Translations under genes and position numbers: made by a program
Notes under the pieces: generated by a model
The model's database searches: none
What the model was told of the DNA's origin: nothing
The model's input: only the letters and a program-made list of their open reading frames with translations
DNA from: Gammaproteobacteria bacterium
GTDB lineage: Bacteria; Pseudomonadota; Gammaproteobacteria; Steroidobacterales; Steroidobacteraceae
Assembly (NCBI GenBank): GCA_030040525.1
Contig: JASHTN010000286.1
Span: 1-5,827 of the forward strand
Direction of reading: 5' to 3'
Length of the DNA stretch: 5,827 nucleotides
Shown: positions 1 to 5,635 of the stretch, piece after piece
How positions within the stretch are numbered: the stretch's first letter is position 1
Layout: every line of letters starts with the position of its first letter

Positions 1-131
1 AGGAGACCGTTCAGAGGCGCTGGCGACCCGTCATGCGTGCGCAGGGCGTGACCGAGAAGGACTGCGAGCAGCTCGCGCGCTCGTTTACCTATGCAGGCTT
101 CGAGTTTCCCGCCTCAACCGCACCGCCCTGA
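1..131 (+). CDS. C-terminal end of an unidentified protein, possibly a HipA-family toxin kinase (partial, 5' end outside window)
   Basis: An open frame enters from the left edge (first full codon at 3) and stops at TGA 129-131, giving 41 residues. The tail has a Trp-Arg pair, then a short helix-turn-helix-like stretch around 'GVTEKDCEQLARSF' and ends 'YAGFEFPASTAPP'. The pattern W-R-x(n)-G-[VI]-[ST]-x-x-[DE]-x-E-x-[LM]-A-x-[AS]-F resembles the extreme C-terminus of HipA-type Ser/Thr kinases of type II toxin-antitoxin systems as I remember them. This is family resemblance over a very short stretch, and none of the kinase motifs lie in the window. Codon choice is GC-rich and coding-like. It converges with the protease gene, leaving a 50-bp gap. 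That it is coding is fairly likely; the HipA assignment is a tentative inference. Confidence 0.42.
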   Translation, partial: ETVQRRWRPVMRAQGVTEKDCEQLARSFTYAGFEFPASTAPP

Positions 132-181
132 GGAGCCTCCTCGCGAGGTGCACCGAGTCCGCAGTAGAGAGATTCTGCCTG

Positions 182-1105
182 CTAGGCGTCGGGGAACGGC
201 TCGGTGAGGTTGCGGTTCGGTTCGAGAATGATTCTCCGGTGCGGGTAGTCGAAGATCACGGTGAACCTTCGCAGCACCTCGCCGCCAATCTTCTGCTGAT
301 CGTCGGGGTTGGCCGAGCAGCACGAGGTGACCGGACCCTTCAGCCTATAGCTCCCGAGCTCGAAGTACTCCGCCCGGCCGAGCGCTCCCTCCCCCGGTGT
401 GCCCAATCCCACCCCGGTGCGGATCTTCCTGAGCGGTGCGGTCGACTTCAAAATGGCGGGATGATCAACGGCATCGCCGGAGCCGCTGTCGACCAGAAAG
501 TCACCCGACTGAGGCGCAAGCCCCTGCACCTTGATGGTGCCAGCGATGTAGGGCCAACGGCCCCGAAAGCGCACCGGAAACGCGCTACCGCGACCGCTGT
601 AGCGAAAGGTGGCCGGGTCGCAAATACTCATTGTCCGCGCCAGGTAGTCGACGACAACCACATAGCGGCTGAGGAAGTCGTATCCGAAGAATCCGTCCTC
701 GGCCCTCCCGAACTGCTCACCGAGACCCCCGAGGTCCGTCACGTTTACCCGGTGATTGGCTGACTCGAAACCGGCGAGCTCGAAGGTCACAGAGTCCAGA
801 TACTGCACTGGCACGGCCCCGGACCCCGCGCCGTGCACGCTGCCGCTGCCCGTGGCGTGCAACCCGAGACTCGCCGCCAAGGCTCTGTCCAGGTACGTGG
901 CCCCCGAGCCGCTGTCGAGATTGAACCACAGCGACCGGTGCGACCCCTTCACCTGCACTTGGAAGAAGATAACATCGTGGGTGATCTCAATCGGGACGCG
1001 GGCTTTCGAGGAGCAGTGCTCCGCTCCCTTGGGGTCCGGCGGCGCGCCTACGCAGAGGGTGGAGAAACCCAGCAAACCCGTGAACGCCCACAGCCCGATC
1101 CTCAT
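182..1105 (-). CDS. Secreted two-lobed aspartyl protease (retropepsin/pepsin-like, DSGSG motifs)
   Basis: A 307-residue protein. I chose ATG 1105 because GGGGAGAGG (1118-1110) sits just upstream, its GGAG core 7 nt from the ATG; the frame could extend to a TTG at 1126, but that would run through this ribosome site. Residues 1-21 are a signal peptide (Arg2, hydrophobic core, cleavage likely after VGA), so it acts in the periplasm or outside the cell. Two catalytic D-[ST]-G motifs are visible: DSGSG at 64-68 and DSGSG at 206-210. Each is followed about 70-75 residues later by the flap-side signature G-x-x-x-[FL]-x-x-[FY]-x-V-x-[FV]-D-Y (about 141-153 and 275-287). The chain therefore holds two Asp_protease_2-type lobes, giving both catalytic Asp residues in one polypeptide, unlike retroviral proteases that dimerise. 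Substrate is unknown. It faces a broken LysR gene that may once have controlled it. Confidence 0.83.
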   Translation of the reverse strand: MRIGLWAFTGLLGFSTLCVGAPPDPKGAEHCSSKARVPIEITHDVIFFQVQVKGSHRSLWFNLDSGSGATYLDRALAASLGLHATGSGSVHGAGSGAVPVQYLDSVTFELAGFESANHRVNVTDLGGLGEQFGRAEDGFFGYDFLSRYVVVVDYLARTMSICDPATFRYSGRGSAFPVRFRGRWPYIAGTIKVQGLAPQSGDFLVDSGSGDAVDHPAILKSTAPLRKIRTGVGLGTPGEGALGRAEYFELGSYRLKGPVTSCCSANPDDQQKIGGEVLRRFTVIFDYPHRRIILEPNRNLTEPFPDA

Positions 1106-1109
1106 TGCG

Positions 1110-1118
1110 CCTCTCCCC
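1110..1118 (-). promoter_or_regulatory. Ribosome binding site of the aspartyl protease gene
   Basis: On the minus strand this reads GGGGAGAGG, ending 4 nt before ATG 1105; its GGAG core (1116-1113) is 7 nt from the ATG. It decides for that start over the upstream TTG at 1126. Confidence 0.65.
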
Positions 1119-1199
1119 GCAGCCAAGCCGAGGCACGCATTCTGCGCTCCGCAAATGTATTATTGAAATGGATTCTTCGTGTACGCTGCTCTTCAGTGT

Positions 1200-1331
1200 A
1201 TGAATATCGAAGCGCTCGATCTCGACCTGCTGGTTGCCTTCGAGGCTCTGATGCTCGAGCACAGCGTCACCAAGGCGGGCGCGCGCGTCGGCCTCAGTCA
1301 GCGGGTCGCGATGATGGCGCAGAAGCAGTGA
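1200..1331 (+). pseudogene. 5' remnant of a LysR-type transcriptional regulator (NodD-like N-terminus only)
   Basis: ATG 1200 opens a 43-codon frame that stops at TGA 1329. Residues 1-34 are a textbook N-terminus of the NodD/NahR-type branch of LysR regulators: 'LDLDLLVAFEALMLEHSV' followed by 'TKAGARVGLSQ', the first helices of the winged helix-turn-helix. After LSQ the expected recognition helix (P-[AS]-x-S-x-A-L-x-R-L-R) is missing; the frame reads RVAMMAQKQ and stops. Full-length members are about 300 residues, so the rest of the DNA-binding domain and the whole effector domain are gone. Bases 1306-1342 still look loosely like a damaged recognition-helix sequence, which suggests indels plus a deletion rather than one clean cut. 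It is divergent from the protease gene, the usual position of a LysR regulator next to its target. No clear ribosome site is visible. Confidence 0.72.
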
Positions 1332-1432
1332 GGACGAGTTAATCACGTCGCTCGATGAGATTTCTGCTTCTCTCGCGACAGCTATTAAAGTTACGCTCAA
1401 GCTGACGGGACGATGAACAAGTCCTCGCAACT

Positions 1433-2776
1433 ATGCGCATTCCAGATCCAGCATCGTTCAAAGAGCTTGTCGCGGCATCGCTCCTAGCAGTCGGCGTCAT
1501 CTTTGCAGCGATTGGCCTCAGTCGCAGACTACGGGACTTCGCATCAAAAATTGCGGGTGTTCTACTCGTAACCGGTGCCGCCGTCTACGCAAACGACACC
1601 TATGTTTATTTCGCGGCGGTGTTCATCATCGCCACGGTCGTAACCAAAACAGACTTTTTGGAAAAGTTGGCCGCGATCATTCGTGGCAGCAAGGACTACT
1701 TTGCATACAAGCAGGCACAACAGGCGCCTCGGACCCTTCCGAGTCCAGTCATCGAGCCGCGCGCGGCATCTGCGCCGGGGACGCCGGTCGAGCCTCTGGC
1801 TAATACGACCCCAGAGCGCGCTCAAGTTACGGTGAGACACGACACCACCGACGCAGCCCCAGGCGAGTTGCTTCGGCGCGATACCACGAGCCCTGAAACG
1901 ATTTCGGACGCTTCTTCCCTTCTAGCCAAAGCCCGCGATCACCTGTATGGCGGCCGCTACAACGACGCTATCCAGGAGGCGACTGCGGCCCTAAAGAGCG
2001 ATGCGAAGGATTCGCAGGCCCTCAGCATACGCATGCAGGCCTACCGTCTGGCGAGGCGTTTCGATGACGCAATCCGCGACTCGACGTCGTTATTGGCCGA
2101 GAAGCCCCATGATGCTTTTGCGCTCCGCGACCGAGCTGAAGCTTTTCGATTGACTGGTCGATATGACGACGCCATAAAGGACGCAAATGCCGTGCTCGCG
2201 ATAAACGCAAATGATCCTTTCGCGCTGAGAACAAGAGGGGCCGCCTACGCCGAACTTCGCCGATTCGATGAGGCAATCCGCGATGAAACGGCGGCGCTTG
2301 CTCAGGAACCCAACAACACGTTCGCACTGCTTTTCCGCACCGAGGCTTACCGAGTTAGCGGACATTACGAAGCGGCAATCAGGGACGCAACTGCCGTGCT
2401 CAAGATCAACCCCAATGATGCAATTGCGTTAGGCGCGCGCGCGGACTCGTACAGAGCTACAGGTCGCTACGACGATGCGATCAGGGACGCGACTGCCGCG
2501 CTCGCGCAGGACCCGAACAACCTATTTGCGCTACGAGCGCGCGCGGAGGCCTACAGAGGCAAGGGTCTTTACGACGATGCGATCAGGGATGCGACTGCCG
2601 TGCTCGCGCAAGATCCAAGTGACGCATTTGCATTGAGGAGCCGAGCGGAAGCCTTCCGCCTAGTAGGCCGGCATGACGAAGCGATCCGTGATGCCACAAA
2701 GGCCCTAGAAATCGAACCCGATAGCGCCTTCGCCCAACGAACGCTCGCGGCTGCGCTGGCAGCCAAGAAACCCTGA
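1433..2776 (+). CDS. Membrane-anchored protein with eight TPR repeats
   Basis: A 447-residue protein. The N-terminal 70 residues hold two or three hydrophobic segments (about 12-29, 40-52, 57-70) with an Arg-rich turn at 31-34. A Pro/Ala/Thr-rich linker (about 96-158) follows, then eight tetratricopeptide repeats at 160-431 and a short capping helix. The repeats are exactly 34 residues each with no indels: the [YFH]-x-[DA]-A-I signature recurs at 176, 210, 244, 278, 312, 346, 380 and 414. TPR arrays are protein-protein interaction scaffolds, so this is probably a membrane-tethered adaptor; its partner cannot be read from the sequence. No catalytic domain is seen. ATG 1433 is the first usable start after an in-frame TGA at 1403, with no clear Shine-Dalgarno sequence. 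The gene appears monocistronic: the next feature downstream is a hairpin and an attachment-site remnant. GC content is a little lower than in the genes to the right. Confidence 0.88.
   Translation: MRIPDPASFKELVAASLLAVGVIFAAIGLSRRLRDFASKIAGVLLVTGAAVYANDTYVYFAAVFIIATVVTKTDFLEKLAAIIRGSKDYFAYKQAQQAPRTLPSPVIEPRAASAPGTPVEPLANTTPERAQVTVRHDTTDAAPGELLRRDTTSPETISDASSLLAKARDHLYGGRYNDAIQEATAALKSDAKDSQALSIRMQAYRLARRFDDAIRDSTSLLAEKPHDAFALRDRAEAFRLTGRYDDAIKDANAVLAINANDPFALRTRGAAYAELRRFDEAIRDETAALAQEPNNTFALLFRTEAYRVSGHYEAAIRDATAVLKINPNDAIALGARADSYRATGRYDDAIRDATAALAQDPNNLFALRARAEAYRGKGLYDDAIRDATAVLAQDPSDAFALRSRAEAFRLVGRHDEAIRDATKALEIEPDSAFAQRTLAAALAAKKP
1910..2725 (+). repeat. Eight tandem 102-bp coding units (TPR array)
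   Basis: The TPR-coding part is 816 bp, exactly 8 x 102 bp. Most units have diverged at the DNA level, but units 6 and 7 remain close: the 44 bp from 2471 and the 44 bp from 2573 differ at only four positions, three of them C/T and one G/A. This suggests that unit duplication or gene conversion was relatively recent there. Confidence 0.8.
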
Positions 2777-2778
2777 GT

Positions 2779-2794
2779 CGCCGTCCCTACGGCG
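2779..2794 (+). terminator. Possible terminator hairpin after the TPR gene
   Basis: CGCCGT (2779-2784), loop CCCT, then ACGGCG (2789-2794): a perfect 6-bp GC-rich stem beginning 3 nt after the TPR stop codon. No T-tract follows, so it is not a canonical intrinsic terminator. It may instead stabilise the 3' end or pause polymerase. Confidence 0.35.
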
Positions 2795-2923
2795 CACGCT
2801 GTGACCTAGAAATCCGGTGCTCGTGCCGCGAACGTTGTATCTGATGCCAGAATTCGCCCGGCTTGATAATGGCGATACCCTGAGGATGCCAGCAACGCGA
2901 CGCGCCGATTGCTCTTGATGTTA

Positions 2924-2981
2924 TGTGCCGGGAATGTGCCGAGCTCAGATTGGCTGTGCGGTGATTGTGCCTTGGTGTGCC
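2924..2981 (+). repeat. Five helically phased TGTGCC-type direct repeats (candidate integrase arm sites)
   Basis: TGTGCC occurs at 2924, 2935, 2966 and 2976, with TGTGCG at 2955. The spacings are 11, 20, 11 and 10 bp, so all copies lie on about the same face of the helix. They lie about 60-120 bp inside the tRNA-Phe remnant, on the side where the integrated element should be. Arm-type binding sites of tyrosine integrases are short direct repeats at such distances from the crossover core. The repeat is seen directly; the role is inferred. Confidence 0.5.
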
Positions 2982-3043
2982 TGGGGTCCGGGCTGGCAGG
3001 CTCTGCAAGTGGTTGATTAATAAGCCCCTAGAACCAGCGATTT

Positions 3044-3092
<49 letters not shown>

Positions 3093-3118
3093 CTTAACAT
3101 TCTAATTCCCAACAACTT

Positions 3119-4048
3119 TCAATCGCGCTGTGCCGCGGTAACGCACAGACCGTCAATCCGCTCCAGATGAGTTTTCGCGATCTCGAGGAACGCCCGCGCT
3201 GCGGGCGAGACGCGACCGCCGCTGGCATGAACCGCATAGAGGGGCCGCGTGGGCGGCGCATACGCATTGAGCACCTCGACGAGCTGATCAGCGGCCAGCC
3301 CTTCGGTGATGACCCCTCCCGGAAGTTGGGCAATGCCGAGCCCTCGCGCCGCGGCCTCCGTCGCGAGTGGGATGCTGTTGACGACGAACCGTCCCTGCAC
3401 CGGGACTTCCAGCGCACGCCCGCGAGAACGAAATGTCCACCGCCCCCTGGGTGCGAGCGGCGTGAAGAGAATGCACTCGTGTCGGCGGAGGTCGCGGGGG
3501 GTGAGGGGCGTTCCACGGTCGCGCAGGTATTCGCGGCTCGCAAAGCAGCGCAATTGTCCGCGCCCGAGCTCGTGCGCCACGACGGAGGTGTCCTTCAGCG
3601 TGCCCGCTCGAAACGCGAGGTCGAATTTCTCGTCCACGAGATCCACATGCCGATCGGTGAGGACTAGCTCCAACCGCATCTGCGGATGCCGCGCGAGACA
3701 TTCCGCGACGACCTCGCCGAGCAACCTCTCCGCGAGCGTCACCGGCGCTGTCACGCGCAGTCGCCCAGCCGTATCTTCTGGCTTGGTCGCAATGGAGCGA
3801 CCCGCCTCCATGATGGTGCCAAGCGCCGGAGCACATGCACGGAAGTAAGTCTTGCCCGCGCTGGTGAGCTGCACCTGGCGCGTCGTTCTGTGAAAGAGGC
3901 GTGTGCCGAGTCCGCTCTCGAGCTCGGCGACCCGGCGGCTCACGGTCGATCGCGGCACGCCCAGCGCGTCGCCAGCTGCACGAAAGCTCCGAAGCTGCGC
4001 GATGCGCACAAAGAGTTCGACAGCGCCAATTTCTATTGTCCCATTCAT
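3119..4048 (-). CDS. LysR-type transcriptional regulator
   Basis: A 309-residue protein from ATG 4048, about the usual LysR length. The frame stays open further upstream, but an earlier start would add a non-conserved N-terminal tail; ATG 4057 (three residues earlier) is a real alternative. Residues 4-65 form the winged helix-turn-helix: 'VELFVRIAQLRSFRAAGDAL', recognition helix around 'PRSTVSRRVAELESGLG' and the wing 'TRLFHRTTRQVQLTSAG'. The effector-binding domain begins near 95 ('GRLRVTAP') and includes 'RAG' at 147-149 and the LTTR-typical 'ATEAAARGLGIAQLPGG' at 229-245. The sequence resembles the CrgA/DmlR-like branch. It is divergent from the NmrA/AhpD-like operon and separated by 88 bp, so it probably controls that operon and itself. 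The effector is unknown. It ends 26 bp from the tRNA-Phe remnant, so it was probably the first chromosomal gene beyond the intact tRNA. Confidence 0.94.
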   Translation of the reverse strand: MNGTIEIGAVELFVRIAQLRSFRAAGDALGVPRSTVSRRVAELESGLGTRLFHRTTRQVQLTSAGKTYFRACAPALGTIMEAGRSIATKPEDTAGRLRVTAPVTLAERLLGEVVAECLARHPQMRLELVLTDRHVDLVDEKFDLAFRAGTLKDTSVVAHELGRGQLRCFASREYLRDRGTPLTPRDLRRHECILFTPLAPRGRWTFRSRGRALEVPVQGRFVVNSIPLATEAAARGLGIAQLPGGVITEGLAADQLVEVLNAYAPPTRPLYAVHASGGRVSPAARAFLEIAKTHLERIDGLCVTAAQRD

Positions 4049-4054
4049 GGGACA
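4037..4054. promoter_or_regulatory. Palindrome over the LysR start codon (candidate autoregulatory operator)
   Basis: TGTCCCATTCATGGGACA is an inverted repeat with 8-bp perfect arms around a 2-bp centre, and the LysR ATG (4048-4046) lies inside it. A further half-site, TATCCCA (4058-4064), lies just upstream, so TGGGA (4048-4052) and TCCCA (4060-4064) make a second, wider inverted repeat. The position over the start favours autorepression; this is inferred from position and symmetry. Confidence 0.45.
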
Positions 4055-4055
4055 C

Positions 4056-4086
4056 ATTATCCCACAGCTCGCGCGCGCTTTATCAA
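4056..4086 (-). promoter_or_regulatory. Possible sigma70-type promoter of the LysR gene
   Basis: On the minus strand TTGATA (4086-4081) and GATAAT (4061-4056) each match five of six consensus bases, with a 19-bp spacer (18 if the -10 is taken as GGATAA). Transcription would begin at about 4049, almost at ATG 4048, which would make a nearly leaderless mRNA and place the start site inside the palindrome. Confidence 0.33.
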
Positions 4087-4093
4087 GCGTCGG

Positions 4094-4106
4094 AATGAGT
4101 ATCATT
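4094..4106. promoter_or_regulatory. 13-bp palindrome in the divergent promoter region (candidate LysR operator)
   Basis: AATGA-GTA-TCATT is a perfect 5+3+5 inverted repeat 31 bp before the NmrA-like start. The overlapping ATCAA (4082-4086) and TTGAT (4105-4109) form a second, wider symmetry. A TATCAT (4100-4105) inside it is a possible -10 for the operon, but no good -35 is seen. It lies where LysR activators usually bind. Confidence 0.35.
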
Positions 4107-4136
4107 GATTGCGACACGTGAAGTGGGGCTGGAGTC

Positions 4137-5048
4137 ATGAAGCAGAAGCTTGCCGTCGTCGTCGCGGGAAGCACGGGCAAGCAGGGTGGCGCTGTGGTGA
4201 AGGCGCTGCTCGAGCGCGGTCATGAGGTTCGCGCGGTCACGCGCAATACCGACTCTGCGAAGGCGAGGGAGCTCTCAAAGGCGGGCGTCGCGCTCGTCCG
4301 CGCGTCCCTCGAAGACACGGCCTCACTCAGGGAGGCACTCGTAGGAGCGACCTCTTTCTTCGCGGTGACGACGCCATTCGAAGGAGGGCCACAAGCCGAG
4401 ATGCGGCAAGGCATCTCGGCCGCGGACGCGGCCAAGGCCGCAGGCGTGCATCTCGTCTTCACGTCGGCCGGGTCCGCCAATCGACAGACGGGCATTCCAC
4501 ACTTCGACAGCAAGTTCGAGGTCGAAAGGCACATCGCCAAGATCGGCGTTCGCGCCACGGTTCTGGCGCCTGTCTATTTCATGGAGAACCTGTATTTCGG
4601 CAAGGAACAACTCGCGAAGGGCATTTACGCCGCGCCGCTCCCGCCGACGAGAAAGCTCGCGCAAGTCCCCGTCACCGACATCGGTGCCGTCGCCGTTCGC
4701 CTCCTCGAGGACCCAGGGCGCTTTGCGGGCAAGCGTTTCGACCTCGGAAGCGACGAGCTCACGGGCGATGACCTCCGCGCGACCCTCTCGCGTGTCACCG
4801 GTCGCCAGTTCACCTATTTCCAGGTCCCGCTGGAAGTGATCCGACAACGCATGGGTGAGGACGCCGCCAAGATGTACGAATGGTTCGACCGCGTCGGCTA
4901 CTCGGTCGATCGCGAAGCGCTCCGCCGTGAGTTTCCCGACATCATCTTTCACGACTTCGAGTCGTGGGTGAAGGCACAGGATTGGAACACGCTTCTTAAA
5001 GGATCACAGGACGTGCCCTCATCCGACGTGTCAGTAAGCGGCAGGTGA
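4137..5048 (+). CDS. NmrA-like family NAD(P)-binding protein (atypical SDR)
   Basis: A 303-residue protein starting at ATG 4137, with GGGG (4125-4128) and GGAG (4131-4134) just upstream. The Rossmann nucleotide site GSTGKQGG is at 11-18 after a short beta strand (4-10). Arg36 after strand 2 ('VTRN') suits NADP(H) rather than NAD(H). Other NmrA/HSCARG features follow: 'FFAVTTPFEGG' (74-84), the 'FTSAG' strand (108-112), Lys126 in 'HFDSKFEVE', and the 'APVYFMENL' segment (144-152). The usual SDR YxxxK catalytic pair is not evident, as in many NmrA-like proteins that act as redox sensors rather than enzymes. The length is typical. The last 20 residues are polar and probably disordered. It is the first gene of an operon with the AhpD-like gene and lies opposite the LysR regulator, which suggests a regulated redox or electrophile response; substrate unknown. 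Confidence 0.93.
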   Translation: MKQKLAVVVAGSTGKQGGAVVKALLERGHEVRAVTRNTDSAKARELSKAGVALVRASLEDTASLREALVGATSFFAVTTPFEGGPQAEMRQGISAADAAKAAGVHLVFTSAGSANRQTGIPHFDSKFEVERHIAKIGVRATVLAPVYFMENLYFGKEQLAKGIYAAPLPPTRKLAQVPVTDIGAVAVRLLEDPGRFAGKRFDLGSDELTGDDLRATLSRVTGRQFTYFQVPLEVIRQRMGEDAAKMYEWFDRVGYSVDREALRREFPDIIFHDFESWVKAQDWNTLLKGSQDVPSSDVSVSGR

Positions 5049-5050
5049 GG
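5043..5050 (+). promoter_or_regulatory. Ribosome binding site of the AhpD-like gene, overlapping the NmrA-like stop codon
   Basis: AGGTGAGG spans the TGA stop (5046-5048) of the upstream gene and ends 8 nt before ATG 5059. The overlap supports co-transcription and likely translational coupling. Confidence 0.6.
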
Positions 5051-5058
5051 TCATACCG

Positions 5059-5592
5059 ATGAGTCGAATCCCTATCCATACATTCGAGGACGCGCCCGCC
5101 GGATCGCGCCCACTTCTGCAGAGCCTTATCCAGTCCTCCCCAACAGGACGCTTCCTGAACGCGCACGCCCAGATGGCCCACTCTCCCGCGGTCCTGGCGG
5201 CGTACGCGTCGCTACGCGCCGTGATCGCCGAGCACGGCACCTTAGAGCCGAAGGTAGGTTGGGCACTTAATCTCGCAACTGCCGTCACGGTCGGCAATGC
5301 CTACATGATCGGTATCGCCAGTCGATTCGCTCGCACGAACGGTTGGACCGAAGCGCAGATCGCAGCCCTGCGGACGGGCGCAACGATGGGCGACGCCAGG
5401 GTCGACGCGCTGGCCGGTGTGGTCAGGGAAGCGGCCGCCAAGTCGGGGAGTGTGACCGACGCCACGTGGAATGCGGCTCTTCGGGCCGGCTGGAGCGATC
5501 AGCAACTGACCGAGGCGTTTGCTTACTTGGGACTGACGGTCTTCACAGGATACTTCCTCAATTACGCGCTAACGGAGATGGATGCCTTGTGA
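5059..5592 (+). CDS. AhpD/carboxymuconolactone-decarboxylase-fold protein lacking the CxxC active site
   Basis: A 177-residue all-alpha protein. Its layout matches CMD-family proteins of this length: N-terminal 'FEDAPAGSRPLLQSL' (9-23), 'SPAVLAAYASLRAVI' (42-56), the active-site helix pair (about 63-95), 'GWTEAQIAALRTGA' (95-108), and a C-terminal helix ending 'NYALTEMDAL'. The family's active-site pattern is E-x3-C-x2-C-x3-H. Aligning on the conserved Tyr82 puts Val76, Asn80, Met83 and Ala87 at the Glu, Cys, Cys and His positions, and the protein contains no cysteine anywhere. Thiol peroxidase or disulfide chemistry is therefore not expected; it may be a non-catalytic, binding or divergent member. 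It is the second gene of the operon with the NmrA-like gene, with a 10-bp gap. The family assignment rests on overall pattern, not on catalytic residues. Confidence 0.8.
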   Translation: MSRIPIHTFEDAPAGSRPLLQSLIQSSPTGRFLNAHAQMAHSPAVLAAYASLRAVIAEHGTLEPKVGWALNLATAVTVGNAYMIGIASRFARTNGWTEAQIAALRTGATMGDARVDALAGVVREAAAKSGSVTDATWNAALRAGWSDQQLTEAFAYLGLTVFTGYFLNYALTEMDAL

Positions 5593-5635
5593 TAGAGCGA
5601 CGCCGATTTGTAGCTGATTGGTCAGGCGCGGCAGC

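Noticed and set aside
239..763. Plus-strand open frame of 174 codons inside the protease gene
   Set aside because: It has no recognisable domain and lies opposite a protein with clear catalytic motifs and a signal peptide; it is a GC-rich antisense shadow.
1106..1126. TTG 1126 as the start of the aspartyl protease
   Set aside because: The extension runs through a strong ribosome site (1118-1110) and would put seven extra residues before a normal signal peptide starting at ATG 1105.
987..1430. Minus-strand open frame of 147 codons spanning the LysR remnant and protease start
   Set aside because: It overlaps the protease start in another frame and runs antisense to the LysR remnant, and shows no family resemblance.
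1413..1487. A 24-codon leader peptide overlapping the start of the TPR gene
   Set aside because: It has only a weak purine stretch too close to its ATG and no feature such as a regulatory codon run; not supported.
1910..2725. CRISPR array or satellite DNA from the 102-bp periodicity
   Set aside because: The period is three times 34 codons and the frame is one continuous TPR protein; repeats are diverged and have no spacers.
2787..3008. A degraded integrase gene in the gap before the tRNA remnant
   Set aside because: I could not find integrase motifs (R-H-x-x-R, Tyr box) in any frame; only the short direct repeats are supported.
3167..3667. Plus-strand open frame of 166 codons inside the LysR gene
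   Set aside because: Composition and lack of any domain mark it as an antisense shadow of the regulator.
4049..4180. An N-terminal extension of the LysR regulator up to 4180
   Set aside because: The extra residues lack LysR similarity, overlap the divergent promoter and even the start of the NmrA-like gene, and the helix-turn-helix begins normally after ATG 4048.
4323..4952. Minus-strand open frame of 209 codons inside the NmrA-like gene
   Set aside because: No domain, no ribosome site, and it is opposite a well-conserved Rossmann protein.
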